Of a stretch of 64,000 bases of DNA, positions 25,552 to 33,635 are shown piece by piece. Below the pieces are notes generated by a model. The model was not told where the DNA came from. It did no database searches and saw only the letters and a list, made by a program, of their open reading frames with translations. The position numbers and the translations under genes are program-made. The stretch lies in assembly GCA_003010405.1 (NCBI GenBank), contig PJLO01000011.1, forward strand, positions 53,399 to 117,398, given 5' to 3'. This DNA is from Acidobacteriota bacterium. GTDB lineage: Bacteria; Acidobacteriota; Terriglobia; Terriglobales; Acidobacteriaceae. Every line of letters starts with the position of its first letter. The first letter of the stretch is position 1.

Positions 25552-26175
25552 GTGACTACCGTAAATACAGTAAGAGAAAAAGGCAGCTACGCCCTCGGCG
25601 TAGGCGTCGTCGGAAATCTGCGACAGGGCGGGATCGATTTTGATCCCGATGTATTTCTACTCGGAATCAAGGATGTCCTTTCGGGGAAAAAACTCCTGCT
25701 AACCAACGAAGAATTACAAAGTGCTGTCGCGGCTCTCCAGCAAGAGATGCAGCAAAAACACGAAACCGAGCAGAAGGCTCTGGGCGAAGAGAATAAGAAA
25801 AACGGTGACGATTTCTTAGCTGCGAACAAGACCAAGCAGGGGATCATCACTCTCCCCAGCGGTTTGCAGTACAAAATCGTGAAACAGGGCACCGGCCCCA
25901 AGCCGCTCCCCACTGACACGGTCGAATGCCATTATCGCGGCACGCTCATCGACGGCACTGAATTTGATAGTTCCGCTAAACACGGCCAAGCCGCAATTTT
26001 CCCCGTTGGTGCAGTCATCGCGGGATGGGTTGAGATTCTCCAATCGATGCCGGTCGGCTCCAAGTATGAGGTCTTTGTCCCTGCCGATCTCGCCTACGGC
26101 GAGAGCAGCCCTACACCCGCAATCGGTCCTCACTCGACCCTGGTTTTCGACATCGAGCTGCTCTCGATCAAATAA
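25552..26175 (+). CDS. FKBP-type peptidyl-prolyl cis-trans isomerase (tandem copy A)
   Basis: A 207-aa protein. An FkpA-type N-terminal helical dimerisation region (about 1-90, GSYALGVGVVGNL, then a Gln/Lys/Glu-rich helix) leads to an FKBP domain with the usual landmarks: GLQYKIVKQGTGPKP, VECHYRGTLIDGTEFDSS, GWVEILQSMPVGSKYEVFVP, LAYGE and LVFDIELLSI. It would speed proline isomerisation in folding. The GTG at 25552 follows AAGAGG, and an in-frame stop at 25522 rules out an upstream signal peptide, so it appears cytoplasmic although FkpA relatives are usually periplasmic. A terminator follows. Confidence 0.92.
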   Translation: MTTVNTVREKGSYALGVGVVGNLRQGGIDFDPDVFLLGIKDVLSGKKLLLTNEELQSAVAALQQEMQQKHETEQKALGEENKKNGDDFLAANKTKQGIITLPSGLQYKIVKQGTGPKPLPTDTVECHYRGTLIDGTEFDSSAKHGQAAIFPVGAVIAGWVEILQSMPVGSKYEVFVPADLAYGESSPTPAIGPHSTLVFDIELLSIK

Positions 26176-26197
26176 GCCGAATTTATCTGCAAAATAT

Positions 26198-26227
26198 AAA
26201 GGCTCGCCCTTTTCGGCGAGCCTTTTT
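26198..26227 (+). terminator. Rho-independent terminator after FKBP copy A
   Basis: AAAGGCTCGCC (26198-26208), CTTTTC loop, GGCGAGCCTTT (26215-26225), then T's. The left arm can instead pair over 17 positions, with one mismatch, with 26228-26244, giving two mutually exclusive hairpins. Confidence 0.85.
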
Positions 26228-26415
26228 GCCGAAAAGGGTGAGCCTTGCCACGCATGCTCCTTTGTGTTCTCATCGTCCTAGTAAACAAAACCCGAACCAC
26301 TGCTGCGATCCACTAACAGTCCGGCGTCATTCTGGCTGGCCAGCAGATCCATGCGGCGAAACCTGAATCGGCAACGCACGCGAAACAATCCTCGCAACCT
26401 ACTTAAGAGGCCACA

Positions 26416-27078
26416 GTGACTGAACTAACTACAATAAGAGAAAGAGGCAGCTACGCGGTCGGCGTCGGCATCGGCGGAAACCTACAAAAGGGCGGAATCG
26501 AGTTTGATCCCGAAATCTTTTTGCGCGGACTCATGGACGTCCTTTCGGGAAACAAGCTCCTGATAAGCGGCGAAGAATTGCGAGTAGCTCTCGCAGCACT
26601 CAAAGAAGAAACTACGAAAAAGAAGGAAGCCGAGCACAAGGCTCTCGGCGATGAGAACAAGAAACAGGGTGACGCTTTCTTGGCCGCGAACAAGATCAAG
26701 GAAGGGATTATCACTCTCCCCAACGGTTTGCAGTACAAAATCATCAAGCAGGGGACTGGCCCCAAGCCGGTCATTTCTGACAATATCCAGTGTAATTATC
26801 GCGGCACACTCATCGACGGCACTGAATTTGACAGTTCCGATAAGCAGGGCGAACCCGGAATTTTCTCCGTTAACAGAGTCATTGAGGGATGGGCCGAGAT
26901 TCTCCGGTTGATGCCGGTCGGCTCCAAGTATGAGGTCTTTGTTCCTGCCAATCTCGCCTACGGCGAGAACAGCCCAATCCCGGCAATTGGTCCCAACTCG
27001 ACCCTGATTTTCGACATCGAGCTGCTCTCGATTCTGGACGAACAGATTCTGGACCAACAGACTCGGGACCAACAATAG
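26416..27078 (+). CDS. FKBP-type peptidyl-prolyl cis-trans isomerase (tandem copy B)
   Basis: A 220-aa paralogue of copy A, with the same layout: FkpA-type N-terminal region, then the FKBP domain (GLQYKIIKQGTGPKP, IQCNYRGTLIDGTEFDSS, GWAEILRLMPVGSKYEVFVP, LAYGE). It starts with GTG after AAGAGG in the duplicated leader and likewise has no signal peptide. It differs from copy A by a C-terminal extension with a short repeated pattern (DEQILDQQTRDQQ). Copies differ in charge in the helical region. The presence of its own duplicated leader suggests separate transcription from copy A. Confidence 0.92.
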   Translation: MTELTTIRERGSYAVGVGIGGNLQKGGIEFDPEIFLRGLMDVLSGNKLLISGEELRVALAALKEETTKKKEAEHKALGDENKKQGDAFLAANKIKEGIITLPNGLQYKIIKQGTGPKPVISDNIQCNYRGTLIDGTEFDSSDKQGEPGIFSVNRVIEGWAEILRLMPVGSKYEVFVPANLAYGENSPIPAIGPNSTLIFDIELLSILDEQILDQQTRDQQ

Positions 27079-27109
27079 ACGCAAGAATTCGCTCTTTTGC
27101 GAAATGTAT

Positions 27110-27141
27110 TAAAAGAGCCCGCCATCATCGACGGGCTCTCT
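27110..27141. terminator. Bidirectional terminator between FKBP copy B and the radical SAM gene
   Basis: AGAGCCCG (27114-27121), 10-nt loop, CGGGCTCT (27132-27139). Read on the minus strand it is followed by TTTTAATA, which suits the convergent radical SAM gene best; on the plus strand the T run is weaker. A small TTCGC/GCGAA hairpin at 27088-27103 precedes it. Confidence 0.75.
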
Positions 27142-27162
27142 TCAATTGCAAACTCACTCGAT

Positions 27163-28806
27163 CTATTTCGTAATTTCTACAAACCCAAAGCGTTCCAGCT
27201 GCGCCTCGAATGGAATCGAAAATTGCTTTTCGATCTTTTCGCGGTACGTCGGACCCGAGTTATAGGTGCAGAACGGATACAGCTTGCCATCCGGTGCCGC
27301 GTAGTGAATCACGCAGCGCTTTACGCGCTCGATATCGTAGTTGTACGAATCCTGGAAGTGCATGCCTGCCACCAGCAGCGTGCGGTAGGTAAACGTACCA
27401 TCCATGCCGTCGCGACCCAGCTTCTTGTTCGTCATTCCCTGGATCGTGTTAAGGAATTTTTCGAAGGTCAGTCCCGGAGGGGCCAATTCGGCCTTGAAGT
27501 GCTTTTTCAGCTCCATCCAGCCCTTCGCTCCGTTGTAATACTTCGCCAGCCCGGTAAATTTCTTGCGGGAGAGCATCTCGACATCCTGCAACATCGCGGG
27601 TACGTCCACAAACTGAGTCACTGGCACGGCCTTGCGCGAATTTTCATCCACGAACATGTATGTTCCCAACGAGCAGTGCGGATGAGCGGAAATCGTGGGC
27701 ACGCCGCGTTTTTCAACTGCGGCAATCAGCCGGCTGAATGGGACGACGGCACTAAGCGGGAACCAGTCGTTATAAAGGTCGAACATTCCCGTTTGCTCGC
27801 TGAGCGCACGAGCCATATCGGTCAGAGTGAAGCGCTTGGATTCCAATTCCTTCCTGGCAATGCGCCCGGTAAACGCCACTGGCTGGAAGCTGATACCGCT
27901 CACCGTATCCACGTTGTCGATGGCAACCCTCAGGATGTCGCCGATCTGGTGATCGTTGATTCCCTTCACAATGGTCGGCACAAATACAACCTTCATCCCA
28001 GCCTTGCGGCAGTTCTCCACGCACTGCATCTTCTTCGCAAACAGCGCCTCGCCGCGAGTCTTCATGTAAACCTCGTCGGTCACGCCATCAAACTGCAGAT
28101 ACAAGGTAGCTAGGCCGGCCTCCTTGCACTTCTGCGCAAATTCAAGGCTGCTGCCGATCATGATTCCGTTCGTCGCCGCCTGCAGATGGGTAAAGCCCAT
28201 CTCCTTGGCCATCGCCACAATCTCGATAAATTTGGGATGGATCGTCGGCTCGCCGCCCGAGAACTGAACCACGCGTCCGTCTACGGGACGTTCGTCGCGC
28301 AGCGAAGTCAACATCGTGCGCACCTGTTCCATGCTCGGCTCGTACAGATACCCTGCTGCATTCGCGTTGGCAAAACAGACCGGACATGTCAGGTTGCAGC
28401 GGTTGGTCAAGTCAACATTGGCCAGTGCACTGTGCGACGTATGGAGCGAGCAAAGTCCGCAGTCATCCGGGCAGACCGTATCCGCGCCAGTGTTTACCGC
28501 CGGATTGCTCAGTCCCGAGTTGTCGCCAAATTCCCACTCCTCCATCTTCAAATACAGGGCCACGTCGGCGTAAACGCAGTCCTTGAAATCACCATGCTCC
28601 GGACAAGTCTTCTCCATCATGACGCGGCCGTTCTCTTCGAAGATACGAGCCGGGATTCGTTTCGTAGGCACGCACTCTGGGCAAAGAGACTCCGTTGTCT
28701 TAGGTAGCCCCTTCTGCAACTGTTTGATTGGGCCGCCAGTAAGGGTCTTTTCAGGTTGCAAAATTTTCAGGTCCGGCCGCTTAGTCGATGCAAATGGGGT
28801 ACTCAA
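27163..28806 (-). CDS. Radical SAM protein, tetraether lipid synthase (Tes/MJ0619)-like
   Basis: A 547-aa radical SAM enzyme. The cluster motif is Cys137-x3-Cys141-x2-Cys144 (RCNLTCPVCF), followed by FSGGEPTIHP. The N-terminal region carries extra Cys: CPEC at 42-45, KTCPEHGDFKDC at 67-77 and CPDDCGLCSLH at 112-121. This arrangement, with LANVDLTNRCNLTCPVCF, matches the MJ0619/Tes family as I recall it; its archaeal members join lipid chains into membrane-spanning tetraethers, and acidobacterial homologues have been proposed for branched tetraether or diabolic-acid lipids. The start is TTG at 28806 with GGAG 7 nt upstream. Monocistronic. The exact substrate is inferred, not shown. Confidence 0.78.
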   Translation of the reverse strand: MSTPFASTKRPDLKILQPEKTLTGGPIKQLQKGLPKTTESLCPECVPTKRIPARIFEENGRVMMEKTCPEHGDFKDCVYADVALYLKMEEWEFGDNSGLSNPAVNTGADTVCPDDCGLCSLHTSHSALANVDLTNRCNLTCPVCFANANAAGYLYEPSMEQVRTMLTSLRDERPVDGRVVQFSGGEPTIHPKFIEIVAMAKEMGFTHLQAATNGIMIGSSLEFAQKCKEAGLATLYLQFDGVTDEVYMKTRGEALFAKKMQCVENCRKAGMKVVFVPTIVKGINDHQIGDILRVAIDNVDTVSGISFQPVAFTGRIARKELESKRFTLTDMARALSEQTGMFDLYNDWFPLSAVVPFSRLIAAVEKRGVPTISAHPHCSLGTYMFVDENSRKAVPVTQFVDVPAMLQDVEMLSRKKFTGLAKYYNGAKGWMELKKHFKAELAPPGLTFEKFLNTIQGMTNKKLGRDGMDGTFTYRTLLVAGMHFQDSYNYDIERVKRCVIHYAAPDGKLYPFCTYNSGPTYREKIEKQFSIPFEAQLERFGFVEITK

Positions 28807-29462
28807 TGCTATCTCCGCTCAAAATGGATTAGTGGGAGGGAAACGCACTCCCGCGTAATGTAAGTGTGCCTTGTCGTGCGGACTGCCACAGCCACAATTC
28901 ATCGAATCGCAATTTCACGCATCGGGCGGCAAATTCCGGTACTTAGTACGCAACCTGAAAGACCTAATTTGGTGAGAACAGGCGTCCAGCAGCATCTTCC
29001 CCCCAAAACCCAAGGGCTAATCGACCCTCTCCAGTAATTTTTGAAAATTTTTTCAAAAAAGGGGAACTAATTGCGCGCCAGAGTGAATACAGGTATATGG
29101 CTTGATTGAGCACAGTTGGCCGTATAAGAGTCTTCCTCCCAAAACGATGTCCGCCGGCAACCCGGCGGACGATTTTTTTATTTGGGAACAGAATATGCCT
29201 ATCATGTACGATGCGACAGGCGGTGCCGCCTCCGCTCCATTGCCGAGAGGACACCGCACCAGAAACCAATTTCCTCGCCGCCGGGCCAGTGACACGCACC
29301 TCGCGTATCGTTCAAGCCTGAATCCTATCCGATAGGAAACCGTTTCGGCACACCTGTTCCACTTTGGATCGGTATACCCATCATCCCAAAATATTGGAAT
29401 CCCTCCCCTAGTGTTCCGAAAACTATGATTGATGCGGCAGGCTGCTGTGGTAAGACTTAGTA
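28807..29462. other. 656-nt intergenic region
   Basis: It separates the divergent radical SAM and methyltransferase genes. It holds a strong plus-strand terminator at 29149-29179 that follows no recognisable gene, and a TTGAAAATTTTTTCAA palindrome near 29039-29054. Open frames on both strands are short, cross the terminator and look non-coding. Confidence 0.6.
29149..29179 (+). terminator. Orphan rho-independent terminator
   Basis: GTCCGCCGG (29149-29157), CAAC loop, CCGGCGGAC (29162-29170), then GA and seven T's. It is an excellent plus-strand terminator with no gene in front of it: the nearest plus-strand gene upstream ends at 27078. It may end a small RNA or an antisense leader transcript. 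Confidence 0.8.
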
Positions 29463-30332
29463 ATGACTCTGCCCGGAGACTTGCAAAGTTGGGAACCGCA
29501 TCTTCTGCCCACGATGCTGCCTAACTATTTCGCAAGCTCTGAAGTTGCGGCGCGGTACATGAAAGTGCGTCCGTTTTTTCACGATGAGGTGGCCAAACGG
29601 CTCTGCCTGCTCACCGGAGTCTCACGTTTTCAGCGAGCGCTCGACGTGGGATGCGGATCGGGACAGTCTTCCATTGCTCTGGCCTCCATTGCTGACCATG
29701 TGATTGCCGTCGATGCGTCCGAGAACATGTTGAGTTACGCGCCATCCAGCCCGCAAATCACTTACCAAGTCGGCTTTGCGGAGCGGCTCAACTTCAGAGC
29801 ACGAGAGTTCGACTTGATATCCGTTGGGTCGGCGCTGCATTGGTTTGATCAGGATCGTTTCTTCGCTCAATGCCGCAAGCTACTTACCCCTGGGGGCGTG
29901 CTGGCAATTTATAACGACCACTTTACGGCCCACATGCAGGGCGTGGTCGCCTGCAAACGCTGGATGCGTACACGTTTTGCCAAACGTTATCGCGCGCCTC
30001 GGCGCGGCATGAGAGATGTTAACGAGTTGAAGGCCGCCGAACATGAAATTGAGACTGCGCTTCGTTCTTCATTCAGTCATCTCGTACCGTTTTCGCGCGA
30101 GGAGTTTATCGCCTACCTGCTGACACGCAGCAACACCCTCGCCGCTATTCACTCTGGAAGAGAGACTCACGATTCGATAGTCAATTGGCTGGAAAATGAG
30201 CTCACGTCGATTCTTCCCGATGGCTTAATGGGTTCGTTCATCTTTAAGTGCAACATGTGGCTCATGCGATTAAGTGGCTCTGAAGCACATGGGAAATGCG
30301 TCCATGCGAACAATCAAATCAAGCCTGCCTAG
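29463..30332 (+). CDS. Class I SAM-dependent methyltransferase
   Basis: A 289-aa methyltransferase. Motif I is ALDVGCGSGQSSIAL (about 59-73), the acidic loop is VIAVDASENML, and motifs II/III are FDLISVGSALHWFD and LLTPGGVLAIYN. The SALHWFD string is typical of the Methyltransf_11 group related to yeast trans-aconitate-type and many small-molecule methyltransferases. The C-terminal part is helical and specific. Its last 29 nt overlap the downstream hybrid kinase, suggesting coupled expression. The substrate is unknown. Confidence 0.85.
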   Translation: MTLPGDLQSWEPHLLPTMLPNYFASSEVAARYMKVRPFFHDEVAKRLCLLTGVSRFQRALDVGCGSGQSSIALASIADHVIAVDASENMLSYAPSSPQITYQVGFAERLNFRAREFDLISVGSALHWFDQDRFFAQCRKLLTPGGVLAIYNDHFTAHMQGVVACKRWMRTRFAKRYRAPRRGMRDVNELKAAEHEIETALRSSFSHLVPFSREEFIAYLLTRSNTLAAIHSGRETHDSIVNWLENELTSILPDGLMGSFIFKCNMWLMRLSGSEAHGKCVHANNQIKPA

Positions 30333-33300
30333 AGCACAGGATGCGTTATTCATTGTCGGCGCATCACTGATCTATCTTGTCGCTTTGCGATTTGGCATCT
30401 GCTTCATTTCTGGGCAGGAGGAAATTGCTGGATTCTGGCCTGCTGCCGGCGTACTGGTTTCCGCTCTCCTGCTGCGTCCGAAGCTTCGTCTGGTTTTACT
30501 GACTGCTGCTCTGATCTGCAACACCGGGTTGGTTTGGTTTATCACTGGAAAATTTCTTCCAAGCCTGGCCTACTCGTTCCCCAATCTTGTGCAGTGCTGG
30601 ATCGCTGCCTGGACAATTTCCCGGCTTGCGGGGCCGCATCCAACGATGAGCACGCTGCGCGAAGTAGTTGGAACCGCGGCCGCGGCATTGATTGCCGGTG
30701 GTTTGGGCGCATTCCTGGGTGCACTGGTTGCCATGATTCTCGGCGACGCCGCGACCAGATTCTCCTTGGTCTGGATGTTTTCGGACACCCTAAGCATTCT
30801 GTTCCTGGTCCCCATTGCAATGGCGCTTAGTGGAAGCGTCGATCAGTTGGCGACGGCTCGCATGAGCTGGAAGCGCGGCGCGCGAAAGATTGTGCTTGGG
30901 GCGGCCATTGCGACTGCACTTGTTCTGGCCCTTTTCGTGCCAATTGAGCCCGAAATTGGGGCTGAAATTCGTCCCTTTCTCATAGTTTTGCCCCTGCTTT
31001 GGATTGCCGCGGAAATGGGTACCGTGGGCGTTGCCTCTGCAAGTGGCCTTGGAGCATCGCTCACGATTTACCAGACAGCTCGGGGATTTGGTTTGTTCGC
31101 TTTCACCGCGGGATCACAGTCGAATGCGATTCTCCGTGCTCAATTGTTCTGGGCTGCGTCGTTCATTACGACGATGGCGATCACGGCAATTTACCGCGAA
31201 ATGAGTATAGCCCGCGAACAGCAAGGCCTCGCCGAGGTCGCATTGCGTCTCAATGAAGAGCGCTCACAGATGGCGTTGGAGAGCACGAGCGATGCGCTCT
31301 TCGACTGGAATCTGACGACCAGAGAAATTGTTTTCATATCCCCTCGATACTTCACGATGCTTGGATATGAACCAGGCGAATTCGAGCCGTCGGAAGAAAG
31401 TTTTCGATCCAGGGTTCATCCCGAAGACGTGGAAGTATGTCAGCAAGCCTTTGCAACGGCACTTGCTGTGGAAGGCTCGCTTTTTGAGCATGAGTGCCGA
31501 CTGCGTACAAAGCAGGGCGGTTGGATCTGGGTTCAGATTCGCGGAAGGGCTGTAGAACGCGATGCCGAAGGCAAGGCGTCCCGGTTTATCGGAATGATGC
31601 TGGACGTCACCCGCAGAAAGAACGCCGAAGCCGAGCGTTCCCTATTGGAAAACGAGCTGCGCCTTAACAAGGAACGACTCGAACTTGCAACAAAGGGCGT
31701 AAATGACGGTATCTGGGACTGGGATCTGCGAACCGGCGAGGTGTTCTGGTCTCCCAGGTGGAAGCAGATGCTGGGGTACGACGAAAGTGCGTTTCAGCAG
31801 CCGAGCGTTGAAGTGTTTAATCAACTGCTGCATCCGGATGACATCGACCATACCTGGGCCGCTCAACTCGATCACATGGAGGGGCGCACTCCCTTCTATG
31901 AAATCGAATTCCGGATGAAGCACAAGGACGGCAGTTATCGCTGGATTCTCTCACGTGGTTTGGCCATCTATGACGGGAATGGGAAAGCTATGCGAATCGC
32001 GGGATCGCACTCTGACATTACCAAACGCAAACTTGCAGAGCAGGCACTGCAAGAGAGTGAGGAGAGATTCCGGCAGGTCGTAGAGGGCGCGCCTGAAGGT
32101 ATGTACATTCACACCGATGGTCTTTTTCAATACATCAATCCTGCGGGCCTTTCCATGTTCGAAGCCAAGGACCCGAGCCAGATTTCCGGCCAATCTGTTC
32201 TGGAAAGGGTTCACCCCGACAATCACTCCCAAGTCAGTGATCGTATTCGCGAGATGCGTGAGATGCGCAAGGCAATGCCGTTTCTGGAAGTAAAGCTCCT
32301 CCGCCTGGACGGTACCGCCTTTGACGCAGAGGTGACATCCGTGCCCTTCACATTTGAAGGACGAGACGGAGCCTTGGTCTTCTTTCACGATTTGACCGAG
32401 CGAAAACAGGCGGAGCAGGAAATGAGAAAGCTCGAAGAGCAGTTCCGCCAAGCTCAAAAGATGGAAGCAGTTGGCCGCCTCGCCGGCGGAATTGCGCACG
32501 ACTTCAACAATCTTCTGATGATTATCCATAGCTATGCGGAAATGATGTTGGAGAGTCAGCCCGAATCTGCAGGCTTGAACGAAATATTGAAGGCAGCGGA
32601 GCGGGGAGCCAGTCTCACCGGGCAGATGCTGGCATTTAGCCGAAAACAGTTCCGTTCGCCATCCGTGCTCAACTTGGACGCCGCGCTCGGCGAGGCAACA
32701 AAGATGTTGGAACGGCTGATTGGGGAGGATATTGAATTCCAGGTGGTCTCTGCGGACTCACTCTGGGCCATCAAGGCCGATCCTGCTCAGATCGTGCAGG
32801 TCGTAATGAATCTTTGCGTAAATGCGCGGGATGCGATGCCGCAAGGCGGAAAACTTACCATCACGATGAACAATGTTTCCGCGGGAGAAGATTGTTCAGA
32901 AAAGTACCCCAGCAACGTGCCACCAGCACATTACGTACAGATTATCGTCAAAGATACTGGCGTTGGGATGTCCAAAGAGGTCATGGAACACATGTTCGAA
33001 CCCTTTTACACGACGAAACCAGTTGGCAAGGGCACCGGATTGGGGCTCTCTACAGTCTATGGAATTGTGAAGCAGAGCGATGGCTACATCTGGGGCGAAA
33101 GCGAACCGGGGCGGGGTACAAGTTTCACGATTCTCCTGCCAAGAGCCGTAGATTCGACTGCGGCGCCGGCCCACGCGGCGATAGAGCATTCCCGTTGCGG
33201 AACAGAAACTCTGCTGGTTGTGGAAGATGAGAGCGTGCTTCGAAAATCCATGTCCAGATATCTCCGTTCTCTAGGGTACTCCGTGCTCGAAGCAGAAAAC

Positions 33301-33579
33301 GGTTCCGATGCGGCATCCATGTTGACCAAGCATCCTGGCGATATCCACGTCTTAATTACCGATGTTGTGATGCCAAAGATGAACGGCTATGAGCTCTCGA
33401 AGATGCTGGATGTAATGCGCCCCGGGATTAAGAAGATTTTCATGTCTGGCTATACCGATGATGCGATCGTGAAACACGACGCAACTGAATCGGGTGTTTC
33501 CTTCCTGCAAAAACCATTCAGCTTGACAATGTTGGCTCACGAGTTGCGCACAACAATCGAACGGGCCGAAGTCGGATAA
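30304..33579 (+). CDS. MASE1-PAS-PAS-PAS hybrid histidine kinase with receiver domain
   Basis: About 1091 aa. The N-terminal MASE1 membrane sensor (about 10-310, several helices; FWPAAGVLVSALLL) is followed by three PAS/PAC modules at about 320-435, 457-569 and 583-697. HisKA follows, with phospho-His in LAGGIAHDFNNLL near 728, then HATPase_c (CVNARDAMPQGG, DTGVGM, GTGLGLSTVYG) and a C-terminal receiver with Asp near 1019 in LITDVVMP. The kinase-receiver order suits a phosphorelay with no output domain, so a separate phosphotransfer partner is expected. Starts at GTG 30274, ATG 30289 or ATG 30304 are all possible, and all overlap the methyltransferase. Confidence 0.9.
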   Translation: MRTIKSSLPRAQDALFIVGASLIYLVALRFGICFISGQEEIAGFWPAAGVLVSALLLRPKLRLVLLTAALICNTGLVWFITGKFLPSLAYSFPNLVQCWIAAWTISRLAGPHPTMSTLREVVGTAAAALIAGGLGAFLGALVAMILGDAATRFSLVWMFSDTLSILFLVPIAMALSGSVDQLATARMSWKRGARKIVLGAAIATALVLALFVPIEPEIGAEIRPFLIVLPLLWIAAEMGTVGVASASGLGASLTIYQTARGFGLFAFTAGSQSNAILRAQLFWAASFITTMAITAIYREMSIAREQQGLAEVALRLNEERSQMALESTSDALFDWNLTTREIVFISPRYFTMLGYEPGEFEPSEESFRSRVHPEDVEVCQQAFATALAVEGSLFEHECRLRTKQGGWIWVQIRGRAVERDAEGKASRFIGMMLDVTRRKNAEAERSLLENELRLNKERLELATKGVNDGIWDWDLRTGEVFWSPRWKQMLGYDESAFQQPSVEVFNQLLHPDDIDHTWAAQLDHMEGRTPFYEIEFRMKHKDGSYRWILSRGLAIYDGNGKAMRIAGSHSDITKRKLAEQALQESEERFRQVVEGAPEGMYIHTDGLFQYINPAGLSMFEAKDPSQISGQSVLERVHPDNHSQVSDRIREMREMRKAMPFLEVKLLRLDGTAFDAEVTSVPFTFEGRDGALVFFHDLTERKQAEQEMRKLEEQFRQAQKMEAVGRLAGGIAHDFNNLLMIIHSYAEMMLESQPESAGLNEILKAAERGASLTGQMLAFSRKQFRSPSVLNLDAALGEATKMLERLIGEDIEFQVVSADSLWAIKADPAQIVQVVMNLCVNARDAMPQGGKLTITMNNVSAGEDCSEKYPSNVPPAHYVQIIVKDTGVGMSKEVMEHMFEPFYTTKPVGKGTGLGLSTVYGIVKQSDGYIWGESEPGRGTSFTILLPRAVDSTAAPAHAAIEHSRCGTETLLVVEDESVLRKSMSRYLRSLGYSVLEAENGSDAASMLTKHPGDIHVLITDVVMPKMNGYELSKMLDVMRPGIKKIFMSGYTDDAIVKHDATESGVSFLQKPFSLTMLAHELRTTIERAEVG

Positions 33580-33635
33580 CTTTTCCTCGACTTCGCCCCG
33601 TTCCGATGCATGAAAGTTCAAGCAGTTCGTCGAAC

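Larger units (their letters stand above)
25369..27078 (+). repeat. Tandem duplication of an FKBP gene with its leader
   Basis: Unit A (25369-26175) and unit B (26243-27078) align through about 180 nt of leader as well as the coding region. Both leaders contain CGTCATTCTGGCTGG (A reads TCGTCATT, B GGCGTCATT), GCGGCGAAACCTGAATCGGC and an AAGAGGCCACAGTGACT start region. Coding similarity is high but clearly diverged. Confidence 0.85.

Noticed and set aside
28964..29299. A 111-codon minus-strand frame in the gap before the methyltransferase
   Set aside because: It runs through the strong terminator at 29149-29179, has no ribosome site and no protein-like composition.
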